From positions 180,396-244,395 of the forward strand of contig NZ_BNBY01000008.1 of the NCBI RefSeq assembly GCF_014656195.1: a stretch of DNA of 64,000 bases, read 5' to 3'. The translations under genes were made by a program, and so were the position numbers. Shown piece by piece: positions 41,617 through 49,877 of the stretch (positions are counted from its first letter, which is position 1; the number at the start of each line of letters is the position of its first letter). This stretch comes from Kitasatospora xanthocidica. GTDB taxonomy: Bacteria > Actinomycetota > Actinomycetes > Streptomycetales > Streptomycetaceae. The notes below the pieces were generated by a model. The model did not search any database. It was not told the origin of the DNA and saw only the letters and a list, made by a program, of their open reading frames with translations.

Positions 41617-42468
41617 ATGGCATCGAGCGATGCCCCGACGTTGCGTCAGCAACGTCTCGGCGTTGAACTGCGCAAACTCCGCGAGAACGCTGGGCTCAGC
41701 TCAACAGCCGCTGCAGCTCTCGTCGGTGTGAGCCAGGCCCACATGAGCCGAATCGAAGCTGGCCGCTACGCGGTGAGTGCGGATCGAGTCCGCGCGTTCG
41801 CTCGCGCGTACACATGCACGGACCAGAACCTGATCGACGCTCTGGCCGGCATGACCGGCAGGCGGACCCGGGGGTGGTGGGAGGAGTACCGTGACATCCT
41901 GCCGCCGAGCGCGCTCGATCTTGCCGAAACGGAACACCACACGACGGCGATGCGCATCGCCTCGGTGATTCACATCCCCGGCCTGCTCCAGACCGCCGAA
42001 CACACACGTGCGCTTGCCGGCAACGCCGTACCGCCTCTGGCGCCACACGAGGTGGAACACCGGGTGTCGTACCGGATCAAGCGGCAGGTCGTCATCTACG
42101 GCCAGCGGGCAATCCCACTCACGGCGATTGTCCATGAGGCAGCCCTGCGAATGGAGTTCGGCGGGCCGCTCGTGGCCCGCGCGCAGCATGGGCACCTCAT
42201 CGAGGCGAGCACCCGCGAGAACATCACGGTTCTCGTGATTCCCTTCGGCGCGGGAACGCTCCCCGGCTCCGGGCAGTCCATCGTCTACTGCTCCGCGGTC
42301 GTACCCCAGCTCGACACCGTGCAGCTCGATACGTATCACGGCTCCGAGTTCCTCGACGCCCATGCACAACTGGTGAAGTACCAGAAGGTCCTGGACATCA
42401 TGGAAGCCTGCGCCCTCAGCCCTGCCAAGTCACGTGATCTCATTGCCCGTATCGAGAAGGACACCTGA
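41617..42468 (+). CDS. XRE-family regulator with DUF5753
   Basis: The 283-aa product has an N-terminal HTH (LRQQRLGVELRKLRENAGLSSTAAAALVGVSQAHMSRIEAGRYAVS), then the DUF5753 effector domain (LAETEHHTTAMRIASVIHIPGLLQT and later YHGSEFLDA). Proteins of this type (BldB/WhiJ-like groups) pair with a DUF397 partner and tune development or antibiotic output. ATG at 41617 follows GAGAGG. It lies 11 bp from the DUF397 gene. The upstream spacer is relatively rich in A/T. Confidence 0.9.
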   Translation: MASSDAPTLRQQRLGVELRKLRENAGLSSTAAAALVGVSQAHMSRIEAGRYAVSADRVRAFARAYTCTDQNLIDALAGMTGRRTRGWWEEYRDILPPSALDLAETEHHTTAMRIASVIHIPGLLQTAEHTRALAGNAVPPLAPHEVEHRVSYRIKRQVVIYGQRAIPLTAIVHEAALRMEFGGPLVARAQHGHLIEASTRENITVLVIPFGAGTLPGSGQSIVYCSAVVPQLDTVQLDTYHGSEFLDAHAQLVKYQKVLDIMEACALSPAKSRDLIARIEKDT

Positions 42469-42479
42469 GAGGAAGCGCC

Positions 42480-42677
42480 ATGTCAGCTCCCGACTGGCAG
42501 AAGTCCAGCTACAGTTCCGAGTCGGTCAACTGCATCTATCTCGCCGCGGCCCCCGACCGCAGCGTCAAGCTCCGCGAGAGCGATGACCCGGACGTCATCA
42601 TCACCACCTCGCCCGACAGGTTCCGCGCCTTCCTCCTCGGCGTCAAGGCGGGGGAGTTCGACCACCTCACGACGTAG
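42480..42677 (+). CDS. DUF397 partner protein
   Basis: The 65-aa product carries the DUF397 signature WQKSSYSSESVNCIYLA at the start and RAFLLGVKAGEFD at the end. It is the small protein normally co-transcribed with XRE-DUF5753 genes and thought to modulate them. A purine-rich GAGAGGAAGC precedes the ATG. Confidence 0.92.
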   Translation: MSAPDWQKSSYSSESVNCIYLAAAPDRSVKLRESDDPDVIITTSPDRFRAFLLGVKAGEFDHLTT

Positions 42678-42725
42678 TTCGGTCGGGGCAGGGGTGACGG
42701 TCAGGTGGCGCTGGGGGCGGTCTCG

Positions 42726-43988
42726 TCAGGTCGCGGGGTCGTCGGCCTGCGCAGGCACGGTGCACGGGCGCAGGACCATGAGCGAGTCCTCCAAGGCCGC
42801 CACCATGGCGAAGGGAAACCGGTCGAGCTCAAGGCAGAGTGCGATGTCGTCGGGGTGCACTCCCTGACGCACCCCCGCCGCGAGCTCGGCGGCGGCGCGC
42901 GACTCGGCAGCTCGGCGGAGGAACACGGAAGCGTCCGCCTCGGCGTCGGTCGACCTGCGAGCGATGTATTCAGCGCACGCCACATCCTCATCGGCCTGGC
43001 CGTCTTCGCCGGTGACCACGAACGTGACACCGCGGCTCTTGCGTGTCCGCAGGAGCCGAGCGGTCGCCTCTGCCACCACGAAGCCGGCGCACAGCACCAA
43101 CGGTGCGTCCTTCACGGCAAGGGCGCCGACCGTCCCCGCGGTGGTCTTCTGCACAACGGTCCGTCCGCGAAGGTCGGCCGACCGCAGCATTCCCGGAGAG
43201 TTGACCAGGTCGAACCCGGCCGCGGGCGGACCGTCTTTGAGTGCCACCCAATCCGGGTGGCGGGTCTTCAGTGCCAGGGCGTCGTCCAGCGACTCGGCGA
43301 GAACGATCTTCTCCGCCCCTTGGGCAAAGGCCCAGGCGGCCACGGTGAAAGCGCGCATGACGTCGACCACGACCGCCACGGACGGGACCTCGACCAGCTC
43401 CGCGATACCGACGAAACGAGCGTCCATGCCGGCGCAGTCCTCCGCACCCCGGGAGAGGCGCCAGATCTGCTCCTCTCCCGTGGCGGCCGGGGTGAGGCGC
43501 TCGGTGGGACGGCGGAGGTGGACGGTGAAGCCGAGGCGGGCGGGGACGGCGGCGCTGCGGTGGTTGCCGGGGTCGTGCCAGATCTCGACGTGGTCGACGC
43601 CGGGCAGCCGGAAGGCTTCGGCGATCATGGCGCGGGCGGCCCGGGTGACGAGGCCGCGGCCGGTGGCGTCGGGGTGCAGCCAGTAGCCGATCTCGCGTAC
43701 GGCGGGCCCCGATTCCTCGCGCCGGTAGAGGCTGGTGGCGCCGACCATCCGGCCGTCCTGGACGATCAGGTAGGTGTAGCTGTCGCCGCGTTCCCACTTC
43801 TCGTCGCGGGTGGCGACGAACTCGGCTGCCGCGGCCGGGGTGTGGTCGGCGATCCAGGACATCCAGGGCCGTACGTGTTCGGCGGACTCCTCGATCAGCC
43901 GGAGGAACTCCGGGTAGTCCGCCTCGCCCCTGAAGCGCCTCAGGGTGAGGCCGCCGTCGAGCTCGATCACGTTCAGCGGGAGGTCCAT
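42726..43988 (-). CDS. GNAT acetyltransferase fused to a ComB-like phosphatase
   Basis: The 420-aa frame has two domains. Residues 1-185 are a RimJ/RimL-type GNAT: LRRFRGEADYPEFLRLIEES, the acetyl-CoA loop REIGYWLHPDATGRGLVTRA, and a normal end EEQIWRLSRGAE. Residues from about 188 (MDARFVGIAELVEVPSVAVVVDVMRAFT) resemble 2-phosphosulfolactate phosphatase (ComB). An internal ATG at 43427 has a GGAGG 11 bp upstream, so a separate second product is possible. The ComB part is less GC-biased than the GNAT part. A recent fusion by loss of the first stop is likely. Confidence 0.75.
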   Translation of the reverse strand: MDLPLNVIELDGGLTLRRFRGEADYPEFLRLIEESAEHVRPWMSWIADHTPAAAAEFVATRDEKWERGDSYTYLIVQDGRMVGATSLYRREESGPAVREIGYWLHPDATGRGLVTRAARAMIAEAFRLPGVDHVEIWHDPGNHRSAAVPARLGFTVHLRRPTERLTPAATGEEQIWRLSRGAEDCAGMDARFVGIAELVEVPSVAVVVDVMRAFTVAAWAFAQGAEKIVLAESLDDALALKTRHPDWVALKDGPPAAGFDLVNSPGMLRSADLRGRTVVQKTTAGTVGALAVKDAPLVLCAGFVVAEATARLLRTRKSRGVTFVVTGEDGQADEDVACAEYIARRSTDAEADASVFLRRAAESRAAAELAAGVRQGVHPDDIALCLELDRFPFAMVAALEDSLMVLRPCTVPAQADDPAT

Positions 43989-44097
43989 CCTGCGATCATC
44001 GGGCAGGCTGTTCGCACGCGCGAAGCATTTTTGGGAACGCCAGGCGCATCGAGGTCGACGGCAAGCTCGGGCGGCGGCTCCGACACCGTCGCTGCTC

Positions 44098-44706
44098 TCA
44101 GGCGCGGTCGGGGAAGATGCGGCCGAGGTGGTAGTGCAGGACGGTGGTCGCTGCATCCGCCGTGCGCTGGTTGAGCAGGACGCTCAGGCCGAGGCCGGCG
44201 GAGACGGCGAGGAGGACGACGGCTTCCTGGCGGGGGTCGAGGTGGGGGGCGGCGTCCCCGGCCTGTTGGGCGGCGGTCAGCTGGGCGGCCAGGAAGGATT
44301 CCATCTCGTCGGGGGCGGCGAGGAAGGGCTGTCCGCCCAGGGCGGGGTCGGTGACGGAGAGCACCGCGTACTCGGTGTAGACGAGGTGGAAGGTGCGGCT
44401 CTCCTCGTCGGTGGGGACGGCTTCGAGGAGCACCGCCTCGATGATGCCGCGGGGGTCGGCGGTGGTGCCGGCTGTGCGGACGCGTCGTTGGACCCGCTCG
44501 CCCATGCGGGTGGCCAGGCGGGTCATGGCGGCGAGTAGCAGCTGCTCCTTGGTGTCGAAGTAGTACTGGACGAGGCGTACGGAGACGTCTGCCTCGATCG
44601 CCACGGAGCGCATGGTGACGGCGTGCAGTCCGTTCCGGGCCGCCGAGCGGAGCAGGGCGTCGATGATGTGGGCCCGCCGTTCCTCGTGATCCACCAGCTT
44701 CGGCAT
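44098..44706 (-). CDS. TetR-family repressor
   Basis: The 202-aa product has an N-terminal HTH (RRAHIIDALLRSAARNGLHAVTMRSVAIEADVSVRLVQYYFDTKEQLL), then a ligand domain with DUF-like TetR_C. It is divergent from an alpha/beta-hydrolase gene across 57 bp that contain a dyad. The usual role is repression of both genes, relieved by a small ligand. Confidence 0.92.
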   Translation of the reverse strand: MPKLVDHEERRAHIIDALLRSAARNGLHAVTMRSVAIEADVSVRLVQYYFDTKEQLLLAAMTRLATRMGERVQRRVRTAGTTADPRGIIEAVLLEAVPTDEESRTFHLVYTEYAVLSVTDPALGGQPFLAAPDEMESFLAAQLTAAQQAGDAAPHLDPRQEAVVLLAVSAGLGLSVLLNQRTADAATTVLHYHLGRIFPDRA

Positions 44707-44728
44707 CGGGTTCCCTCCGGATGTTTTT

Positions 44729-44746
44729 ATGGTACAACCATACCAT
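44729..44746. promoter_or_regulatory. TetR operator
   Basis: ATGGTA (44729-44734) and TACCAT (44741-44746) flank a 6-bp centre. The site lies in the AT-rich gap between the divergent repressor and hydrolase genes. Confidence 0.65.
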
Positions 44747-44763
44747 CAAACTGGGAGGGGATC

Positions 44764-45660
44764 ATGACCAGGACCAGCGTCGGACACTTCGTCAGCGAGG
44801 CGGCTCGGACGACGTTCCTTGCGGCGTACGACCGGGCGATGGAGCTGTGGCCGAGTCCGCGCCAGGAGTTCGATGTCGAGACCACCTACGGGAGCGTGCA
44901 CGTCCACCGCTACGGCGCGGCGACCGGCGAACCGATCGTGCTGCTGCACGGCCACGCCGGGCATCCGTCCAACTGGTACCCGCAGGTCGCCGCCCTGGGT
45001 GAGCACCACCCGGTGTACGCGATCGACACCCTGGACGACCCCGGCCGTAGCGTCCAACGCGCCGTCGCGGCCGGGTCGGAGGAGAACGCGGCCTGGCTGG
45101 AGGAGGTGCTCGCCGGTCTGGGGCTGGAGCGGGTGCACCTGGTCGGGGTCTCGTACGGTGGATGGCTGGCCCTCAATCAGGCCATGCACGCGCCCGAGCG
45201 GCTCGCGTCGATCGCGGCGCTGGACCCGGGCGGGATCGAGAAGGTGCCCGCGCGGTTCTACCTCCACATGGTCGCTGGTCTGTTCGGGATGCTGGCCCCG
45301 CGACCGCTGCGCCCGGCGGTCGGGCGGCTGCTGGCGAACCCGGCGCTCAGTGCGCCGCGCGAGATGATCGCGCCGCTGATGCTCGCGATGCGCGGTTACA
45401 GGCCGAGCGCCCGGCCGCCGGCCCGGCCGTTCACGGACGAGGAGTTGGGGTCGATCGCGCTGCCCGCGCTGGTGCTGGTGGGCAAGCGCAGCGCGCTGCT
45501 GCGGCCGCGCCAGGTGGTGGAGCGGGTGACGGCGCTGATTCCGGGGGTGCGGGCGGAAATCCTCGAACGGGCCGGGCACGGGCTGAACTTGGAGCAGCCG
45601 GAGCTCGTCAACGAGCGGCTGCTGGCGTTCGTCGGTGGGGTGTCAGGCGGCGGCGAGTAG
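44764..45660 (+). CDS. Alpha/beta-hydrolase
   Basis: The 298-aa product has an oxyanion region VLLHGHAGHPSNW, the nucleophile elbow GVSYGGW, and a C-terminal His in RAGHGLNLEQP. The catalytic acid is probably the Asp in LVLVGKRSALLRP-type strand 7, which I cannot place surely. It is likely a small esterase or epoxide-type hydrolase. The start follows GGGAGGGG. It is TetR-regulated and overlaps the cbiX-like gene tail to tail by 18 bp. Confidence 0.88.
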   Translation: MTRTSVGHFVSEAARTTFLAAYDRAMELWPSPRQEFDVETTYGSVHVHRYGAATGEPIVLLHGHAGHPSNWYPQVAALGEHHPVYAIDTLDDPGRSVQRAVAAGSEENAAWLEEVLAGLGLERVHLVGVSYGGWLALNQAMHAPERLASIAALDPGGIEKVPARFYLHMVAGLFGMLAPRPLRPAVGRLLANPALSAPREMIAPLMLAMRGYRPSARPPARPFTDEELGSIALPALVLVGKRSALLRPRQVVERVTALIPGVRAEILERAGHGLNLEQPELVNERLLAFVGGVSGGGE

Positions 45661-46347
45661 GGCTGAGGTGGCCCGGGCCTGGTCGTAGCGGTGGAGGGCG
45701 AGGCGGGCGACGGCCGGGTGGGCTCCGAGAGGGGCGGCGGTCCAGGTCGCTCCGGCACCAGCGGCGCGGCGGGCGAAGAAGCCGGGGGAGAGGAGGTAGG
45801 TGGCGAGGGCGACCCGGGGGTGGCCGGCGGCCTGGAGGGCGGCGACGGCCTGCGGTGGGGTGGGGGTGGCGGCGGAGAGGTGGGCGGGGGTGACGGGGCG
45901 GCCGAGGCGGGTGGCGAGGAGGTGGGCCATCCGTTCGGTGTCGGCGAGGGCGGTGGGGTCGGAGGAGCCGGCTCCGGCGAGGACCACGGGGGCGTCCGCC
46001 GGGGCACCGCTCCCGGTGAGGCGGTCGGCGAGGGCTTCGGTGAGCAGGGGGTGGGGGCCGAGGGCGGGGGTGAGGCATTCGGGAGGCAGGCCGGCGGACG
46101 CGAGGGCGGCGGGGATGTCGACGCGTACGTGGTAGCCGGTGCCGAGGAGGAGGGGGACCAGGATCGGTTGCCGGCCGTCGAGCCGGTCGAGGGCATGCGG
46201 AAGGGACGGCTCCGCGAGGTCCAGGAAGCAGCAGCGGACGGTGAGTTCGGGGCGGAGGGAGCGAACCAGCCGGAGCAGGGCGCGAGTCGAGGTGACGGCC
46301 GCCGGGTCGCGGCTGCCGTGGGCGACGGCGAGCAGGACCGGCGGCAT
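45643..46347 (-). CDS. Sirohydrochlorin chelatase (CbiX/SirB-like)
   Basis: The 234-aa product has two chelatase halves: LLAVAHGSRDPAA with the metal-binding His, and a second half VVLAGAGSSDPTA where His is replaced. LLSPGFFARR is typical of the family. It inserts iron into sirohydrochlorin to make siroheme, the cofactor of NirB. Its ATG overlaps the stop of nnaR (ATGA-type, one base), so the two are one operon. This co-location with nitrite reductase supports iron over cobalt. Confidence 0.88.
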   Translation of the reverse strand: MPPVLLAVAHGSRDPAAVTSTRALLRLVRSLRPELTVRCCFLDLAEPSLPHALDRLDGRQPILVPLLLGTGYHVRVDIPAALASAGLPPECLTPALGPHPLLTEALADRLTGSGAPADAPVVLAGAGSSDPTALADTERMAHLLATRLGRPVTPAHLSAATPTPPQAVAALQAAGHPRVALATYLLSPGFFARRAAGAGATWTAAPLGAHPAVARLALHRYDQARATSALLAAA

Positions 46348-47468
46348 CAGCCGGCCGCCAGCCGGTAGCCGCGCTTGGGGACGGTGCGGATCAGGGCGGC
46401 GTGCGGTCCGAGGGCGGCGCGCAGCCGGCCGACGGCGGCTTCCACGGCGTGCTCGTCGGCCGTGGCGTCCGGCCAGGCGGCGCGCAGGAGTTCGGCGCGG
46501 CTGAGCACCCGGCCGGGGCGTTCGGCGAGGGCGCGCAGGACGGCGGCGCCGCGCGGGCTGAGCATGTGGCTCTCGCCGTCGACCAGGGCGGCGTTGCCCT
46601 GGAGGGTCAACACCTGGCCGTCCAGCGGGACTTCACGACGCGCCCGGACCGGCAGGACGTCCGCGAGCAGCCGGACCAGCGAGCCGAGCCGGCCGCGCTC
46701 GGGGTGGACGGCGGGCAGGCCGAGGTCGGCGAGCGGCCGGGCGCACAGGGTGCCGACGCAGACCGGCAGGACGTCCTCGCGCAGGGCGTCGATCAGCGCC
46801 TCGTACAGGCCCTCGGCCTCGGCCGCGGTGAGCAGGGCGGTGATCGCGGGGGCGCTGGTGAAGGTGAGTGCGTGCACCTGGCGGCGGACGGTCTGGTCGA
46901 TGAGTCTGCGTACCGCGCCCGGGTCCTCCGGGGGTGCCCAGCGGTAGACCGGGACGGAGATCACCTCGGCGCCGCGTTCGCGCAGCGCGGCGGCGAAGCC
47001 GTCCAGTCGGACCCCGTGCTCCTGGACGGCGATCCGGCACCCGGCGAGCGGGCGGGCGAGCAGCCAGGTGAGCAGTTCGTCGGTGGCCTCGGTGCCGGGG
47101 GAGTAGCCCTCGTCGAGCCCGCTGGCCCGGACCGCGCCGGTGGCCTTGGGACCGCGGCTGAGCACCACCGCGCCGCGGCAGGCCTCGGCGAGGGCGGCGC
47201 CCCGGTCCCAGCCCTCGGCCGCGCTCATCCAGCCGCGCCAGCCGACTCCGGTGGTGGCCACCACGTAGTCGAGCGGGGCGGCCAGGCAGCGGTCGGTGGC
47301 CTCGCGCAGGGCGAGGTCGTCGGCGAGCGGCAGGATGCGCAGCACCGGAGCCTCGACCACCTGGGCGCCGCGCCGGGCGAGCAGGGCGGTGAGCTCCTCG
47401 CGGCGGCGGGCGGCGGTGACCCCGACGGTGAAGCCGGTGAGCGGTCCGGGCTGGGTGAGGGTTGCCAT
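46347..47468 (-). CDS. nnaR: Nitrite-assimilation regulator NnaR (HemD fold plus winged helix)
   Basis: The 373-aa product has an N-terminal uroporphyrinogen-III synthase-like domain (about 1-260: FTVGVTAARRREELTALLARRGAQVVEAP, TFTSAPAITALL). A C-terminal OmpR/PhoB-type winged helix follows (LSPRGAAVLRALAERPGRVLSRAELLRAAW and AVEAAVGRLRAALG). This pairing is that of NnaR, which works with GlnR to activate nitrate/nitrite genes in Streptomyces. It is divergent from nasA across a 120-bp spacer with a GlnR-like box. It may sense a tetrapyrrole. Confidence 0.88.
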   Translation of the reverse strand: MATLTQPGPLTGFTVGVTAARRREELTALLARRGAQVVEAPVLRILPLADDLALREATDRCLAAPLDYVVATTGVGWRGWMSAAEGWDRGAALAEACRGAVVLSRGPKATGAVRASGLDEGYSPGTEATDELLTWLLARPLAGCRIAVQEHGVRLDGFAAALRERGAEVISVPVYRWAPPEDPGAVRRLIDQTVRRQVHALTFTSAPAITALLTAAEAEGLYEALIDALREDVLPVCVGTLCARPLADLGLPAVHPERGRLGSLVRLLADVLPVRARREVPLDGQVLTLQGNAALVDGESHMLSPRGAAVLRALAERPGRVLSRAELLRAAWPDATADEHAVEAAVGRLRAALGPHAALIRTVPKRGYRLAAG

Positions 47469-47491
47469 GGCGGTCAGCGTGCGGTGCTCCT

Positions 47492-47529
47492 GTTACGGGG
47501 GGATTGCCCAGCCGTCACCTACCGGTAAG
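47492..47529. promoter_or_regulatory. GlnR-like box between nnaR and nasA
   Basis: GTTAC, ATTGC, GTCAC and GTAAG follow each other with exact 6-bp gaps. The a-b-a-b spacing is that of the GlnR box (gTnAC-n6-GaAAC repeated). Both a-sites match and the b-sites are weak. Its position fits control of both divergent units. Confidence 0.6.
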
Positions 47530-47588
47530 CGAAAGTGCCCTTCCGGTTACGGCAGATGTCCGACCGTGCACCCCGGTGACCTGGGACC

Positions 47589-49877
47589 GTGAGCGAGGCG
47601 TACCGCGGCCGCAACACCGGTGACCCGATCGCGAAACAGCGGGCGGCGACCTTTCTCGGCATGACGCCGACCAGCCCGGACGCCGCCGCCCCCGCCGCCG
47701 GGGCCGCCGCCACCGGCGGGGCCGCCACCGCCGCCCCCGCCGCGGCCACCGACACGCACTGCCCGTACTGCTCGCTGCAGTGCGGCATGCGGCTGGGCGG
47801 CCCCACGGCGGACGCCCCGGTCGAGGTGCTGGAGCGCCCGGACTTCCCGGTGAACCGCGGCGCGCTCTGCGGCAAGGGCCGCTCGGCGCCCGCGCTGCTG
47901 GCCCGGGACGTCCGGCTGACCGGCCCGCTGCTGCGGGACCGGCCGGGCGGGCCGCTGCGCTCGGCGGGCTGGCCGGAGGCGCTGGACCGGGTGGCCGCGG
48001 GGCTGGCCCGGACCCGGGCCGAGCACGGGCCGGACGCGGTGGGCGTGTTCGGCGGCGGCGGGCTCACCAACGAGAAGGCCTACCTGCTGGGCAAGTTCGC
48101 CCGGGTGGTGCTGGGCACCGCCAACATCGACTACAACGGCCGGTTCTGCATGTCCTCGGCGGCGGCGGCGCACCGGCGGGCCTTCGGCCTGGACCGCGGG
48201 CTGCCGTTCCCGCTCGCCGACGTCCCGCACACCGGCTGCCTGATCCTGGTCGGCGCCAACCCGGCCGAGACGATGCCGCCCGCCGTCCGCTACCTCCGCG
48301 AACTGCGGGAGAACGGCGGCAGGTTGATCGTGGTCGACCCGCGCCGTACCCGCACCGCCGAGCTGGCCGACCTGCACCTGCAGCCCCGCCCCGGCGGGGA
48401 CCTGGCACTGGCCCTCGGCCTGCTCCACCTGGTCGTCGCGGACGGCCTGGTGGACGAGGAGTTCGTCGCCGGGCGCACCACCGGCTTCGAGCGGGCGCGC
48501 GAGTCGGCGATGGCCCACTGGCCGGACCGGGTGGAGCGGATCACCGGTGTCCCCGCGCACCGGCTCCGCGAGGCGGCCCGGCTGTTCGGCGAGGCGGAGA
48601 CCGGCATGGTGCTCACCGCGCGCGGCCCGGAGCAGCAGAGCAAGGGCACCGACACCGTCGGCGCCTGGATCGACCTGTGCCTGGCCACCGGCAAGGCCGG
48701 CCGCCCGTACAGCGGTTACGGCTGCCTGACCGGCCAGGGCAACGGGCAGGGCGGGCGCGAGCACGGCCAGAAGGCCGACCAGCTGCCCGGCTACCGCTCG
48801 ATCGAGGACCCGGCGGCGCGGGAACACGTCGCCGCCGTCTGGGGCGTGCCGGCCGAGAGCCTGCCCGGCCCCGGCAAGTCCGCCTACGAGCTGCTGGACG
48901 GCCTCGGCCGCCCCGGCGGCGTCCGGGCCCTGCTGCTGGCCGGCTCCAACCCGGCGGTGTCCGCGCCGAACGCCGGGCACGTCACCGAGCGGCTGCGCGC
49001 CCTGGACCTGCTGGTCGTCGCCGACCTGGTGCTCTCCGAGACGGCCCGGCTCGCGGACGTCGTCCTGCCGGTCACCCAGTGGGCCGAGGAGGACGGCACC
49101 ACCACCAACCTGGAGGGCCGGGTGATCCTGCGCCGCCGGGCCGTCGACCCGCCGGAGGGCGTCCGCAGCGAGCTCTGGGTGCTGCGCGAACTCGCCGCCC
49201 GGCTCGGGGCACCGGCGGGGCGCCAGGCCGACGGCTTCCCGGTCGAAGGCTCGGCGGCCGACGGCTTCCCGGTCGAGCCCGAGCGGGTCTTCGACGAGCT
49301 GCGGCGCGCCTCGGCGGGCGGCGACGCCGACTACGCGGGCGTCAGCTACGCCCGGATCGCCGCCGAGGACGGGGTGTTCTGGCCCTGCCCGTCCGAGGAC
49401 CACCCCGGCACGCCCCGGCTGTTCCTGGACCGCTTCGCCACCCCGGACGGCCGGGCCCGCTTCGCCGCCGTCACCCACCGCCCGGCCGGCGAGGAACCGG
49501 ACGAGGCGTACCCGCTGTACCTGACCACCGGCCGGGTGCTCGCCCAGTACCAGAGCGGCGCGCAGACCCGCCGGGTCGCCGAGCTCAACGCGGCCGCGCC
49601 CGGCCCGTTCGTCGAGCTGCACCCGAGGCTCGCCGAGCGGCTCGGGATCGCGGAAGGCCAGCCGGTCGCCGTCACCAGCCGGCGCGGCCGGGCCGTCGCC
49701 CCGGCGCGGGTCACCGACGCGATCCGGCCGGACACCGTCTTCATGCCCTTCCACTGGTCCGGCGCCGGCCGGGCCAACAGCCTCACCAACCCGGCGCTGG
49801 ACCCGGTGTCGCGGATGCCGGAGTTCAAGCTCTGCGCGGTGCGGGTGGAGCCCGCCCAGAAGGAGGCCACGCCATGA
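47589..49877 (+). CDS. nasA: Assimilatory nitrate reductase catalytic subunit
   Basis: The 762-aa molybdopterin oxidoreductase has an N-terminal [4Fe-4S] site Cys58, Cys61, Cys65 (THCPYCSLQCGM) and a fourth Cys in GALCGKG. The bis-MGD body follows (FGGGGLTNEKAYLLGKFARV, FCMSSAAAAHRRAFG, GQGNGQGGREHGQKADQLPGYR), then the C-terminal Mo-dinucleotide domain (YPLYLTTGRVLAQYQSGAQTRR). GTG at 47589 precedes a 55-aa Ala-rich extension; ATG at 47661 is an alternative start. There is no Tat signal, so it is cytoplasmic. It reduces nitrate to nitrite. Confidence 0.93.
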   Translation: MSEAYRGRNTGDPIAKQRAATFLGMTPTSPDAAAPAAGAAATGGAATAAPAAATDTHCPYCSLQCGMRLGGPTADAPVEVLERPDFPVNRGALCGKGRSAPALLARDVRLTGPLLRDRPGGPLRSAGWPEALDRVAAGLARTRAEHGPDAVGVFGGGGLTNEKAYLLGKFARVVLGTANIDYNGRFCMSSAAAAHRRAFGLDRGLPFPLADVPHTGCLILVGANPAETMPPAVRYLRELRENGGRLIVVDPRRTRTAELADLHLQPRPGGDLALALGLLHLVVADGLVDEEFVAGRTTGFERARESAMAHWPDRVERITGVPAHRLREAARLFGEAETGMVLTARGPEQQSKGTDTVGAWIDLCLATGKAGRPYSGYGCLTGQGNGQGGREHGQKADQLPGYRSIEDPAAREHVAAVWGVPAESLPGPGKSAYELLDGLGRPGGVRALLLAGSNPAVSAPNAGHVTERLRALDLLVVADLVLSETARLADVVLPVTQWAEEDGTTTNLEGRVILRRRAVDPPEGVRSELWVLRELAARLGAPAGRQADGFPVEGSAADGFPVEPERVFDELRRASAGGDADYAGVSYARIAAEDGVFWPCPSEDHPGTPRLFLDRFATPDGRARFAAVTHRPAGEEPDEAYPLYLTTGRVLAQYQSGAQTRRVAELNAAAPGPFVELHPRLAERLGIAEGQPVAVTSRRGRAVAPARVTDAIRPDTVFMPFHWSGAGRANSLTNPALDPVSRMPEFKLCAVRVEPAQKEATP

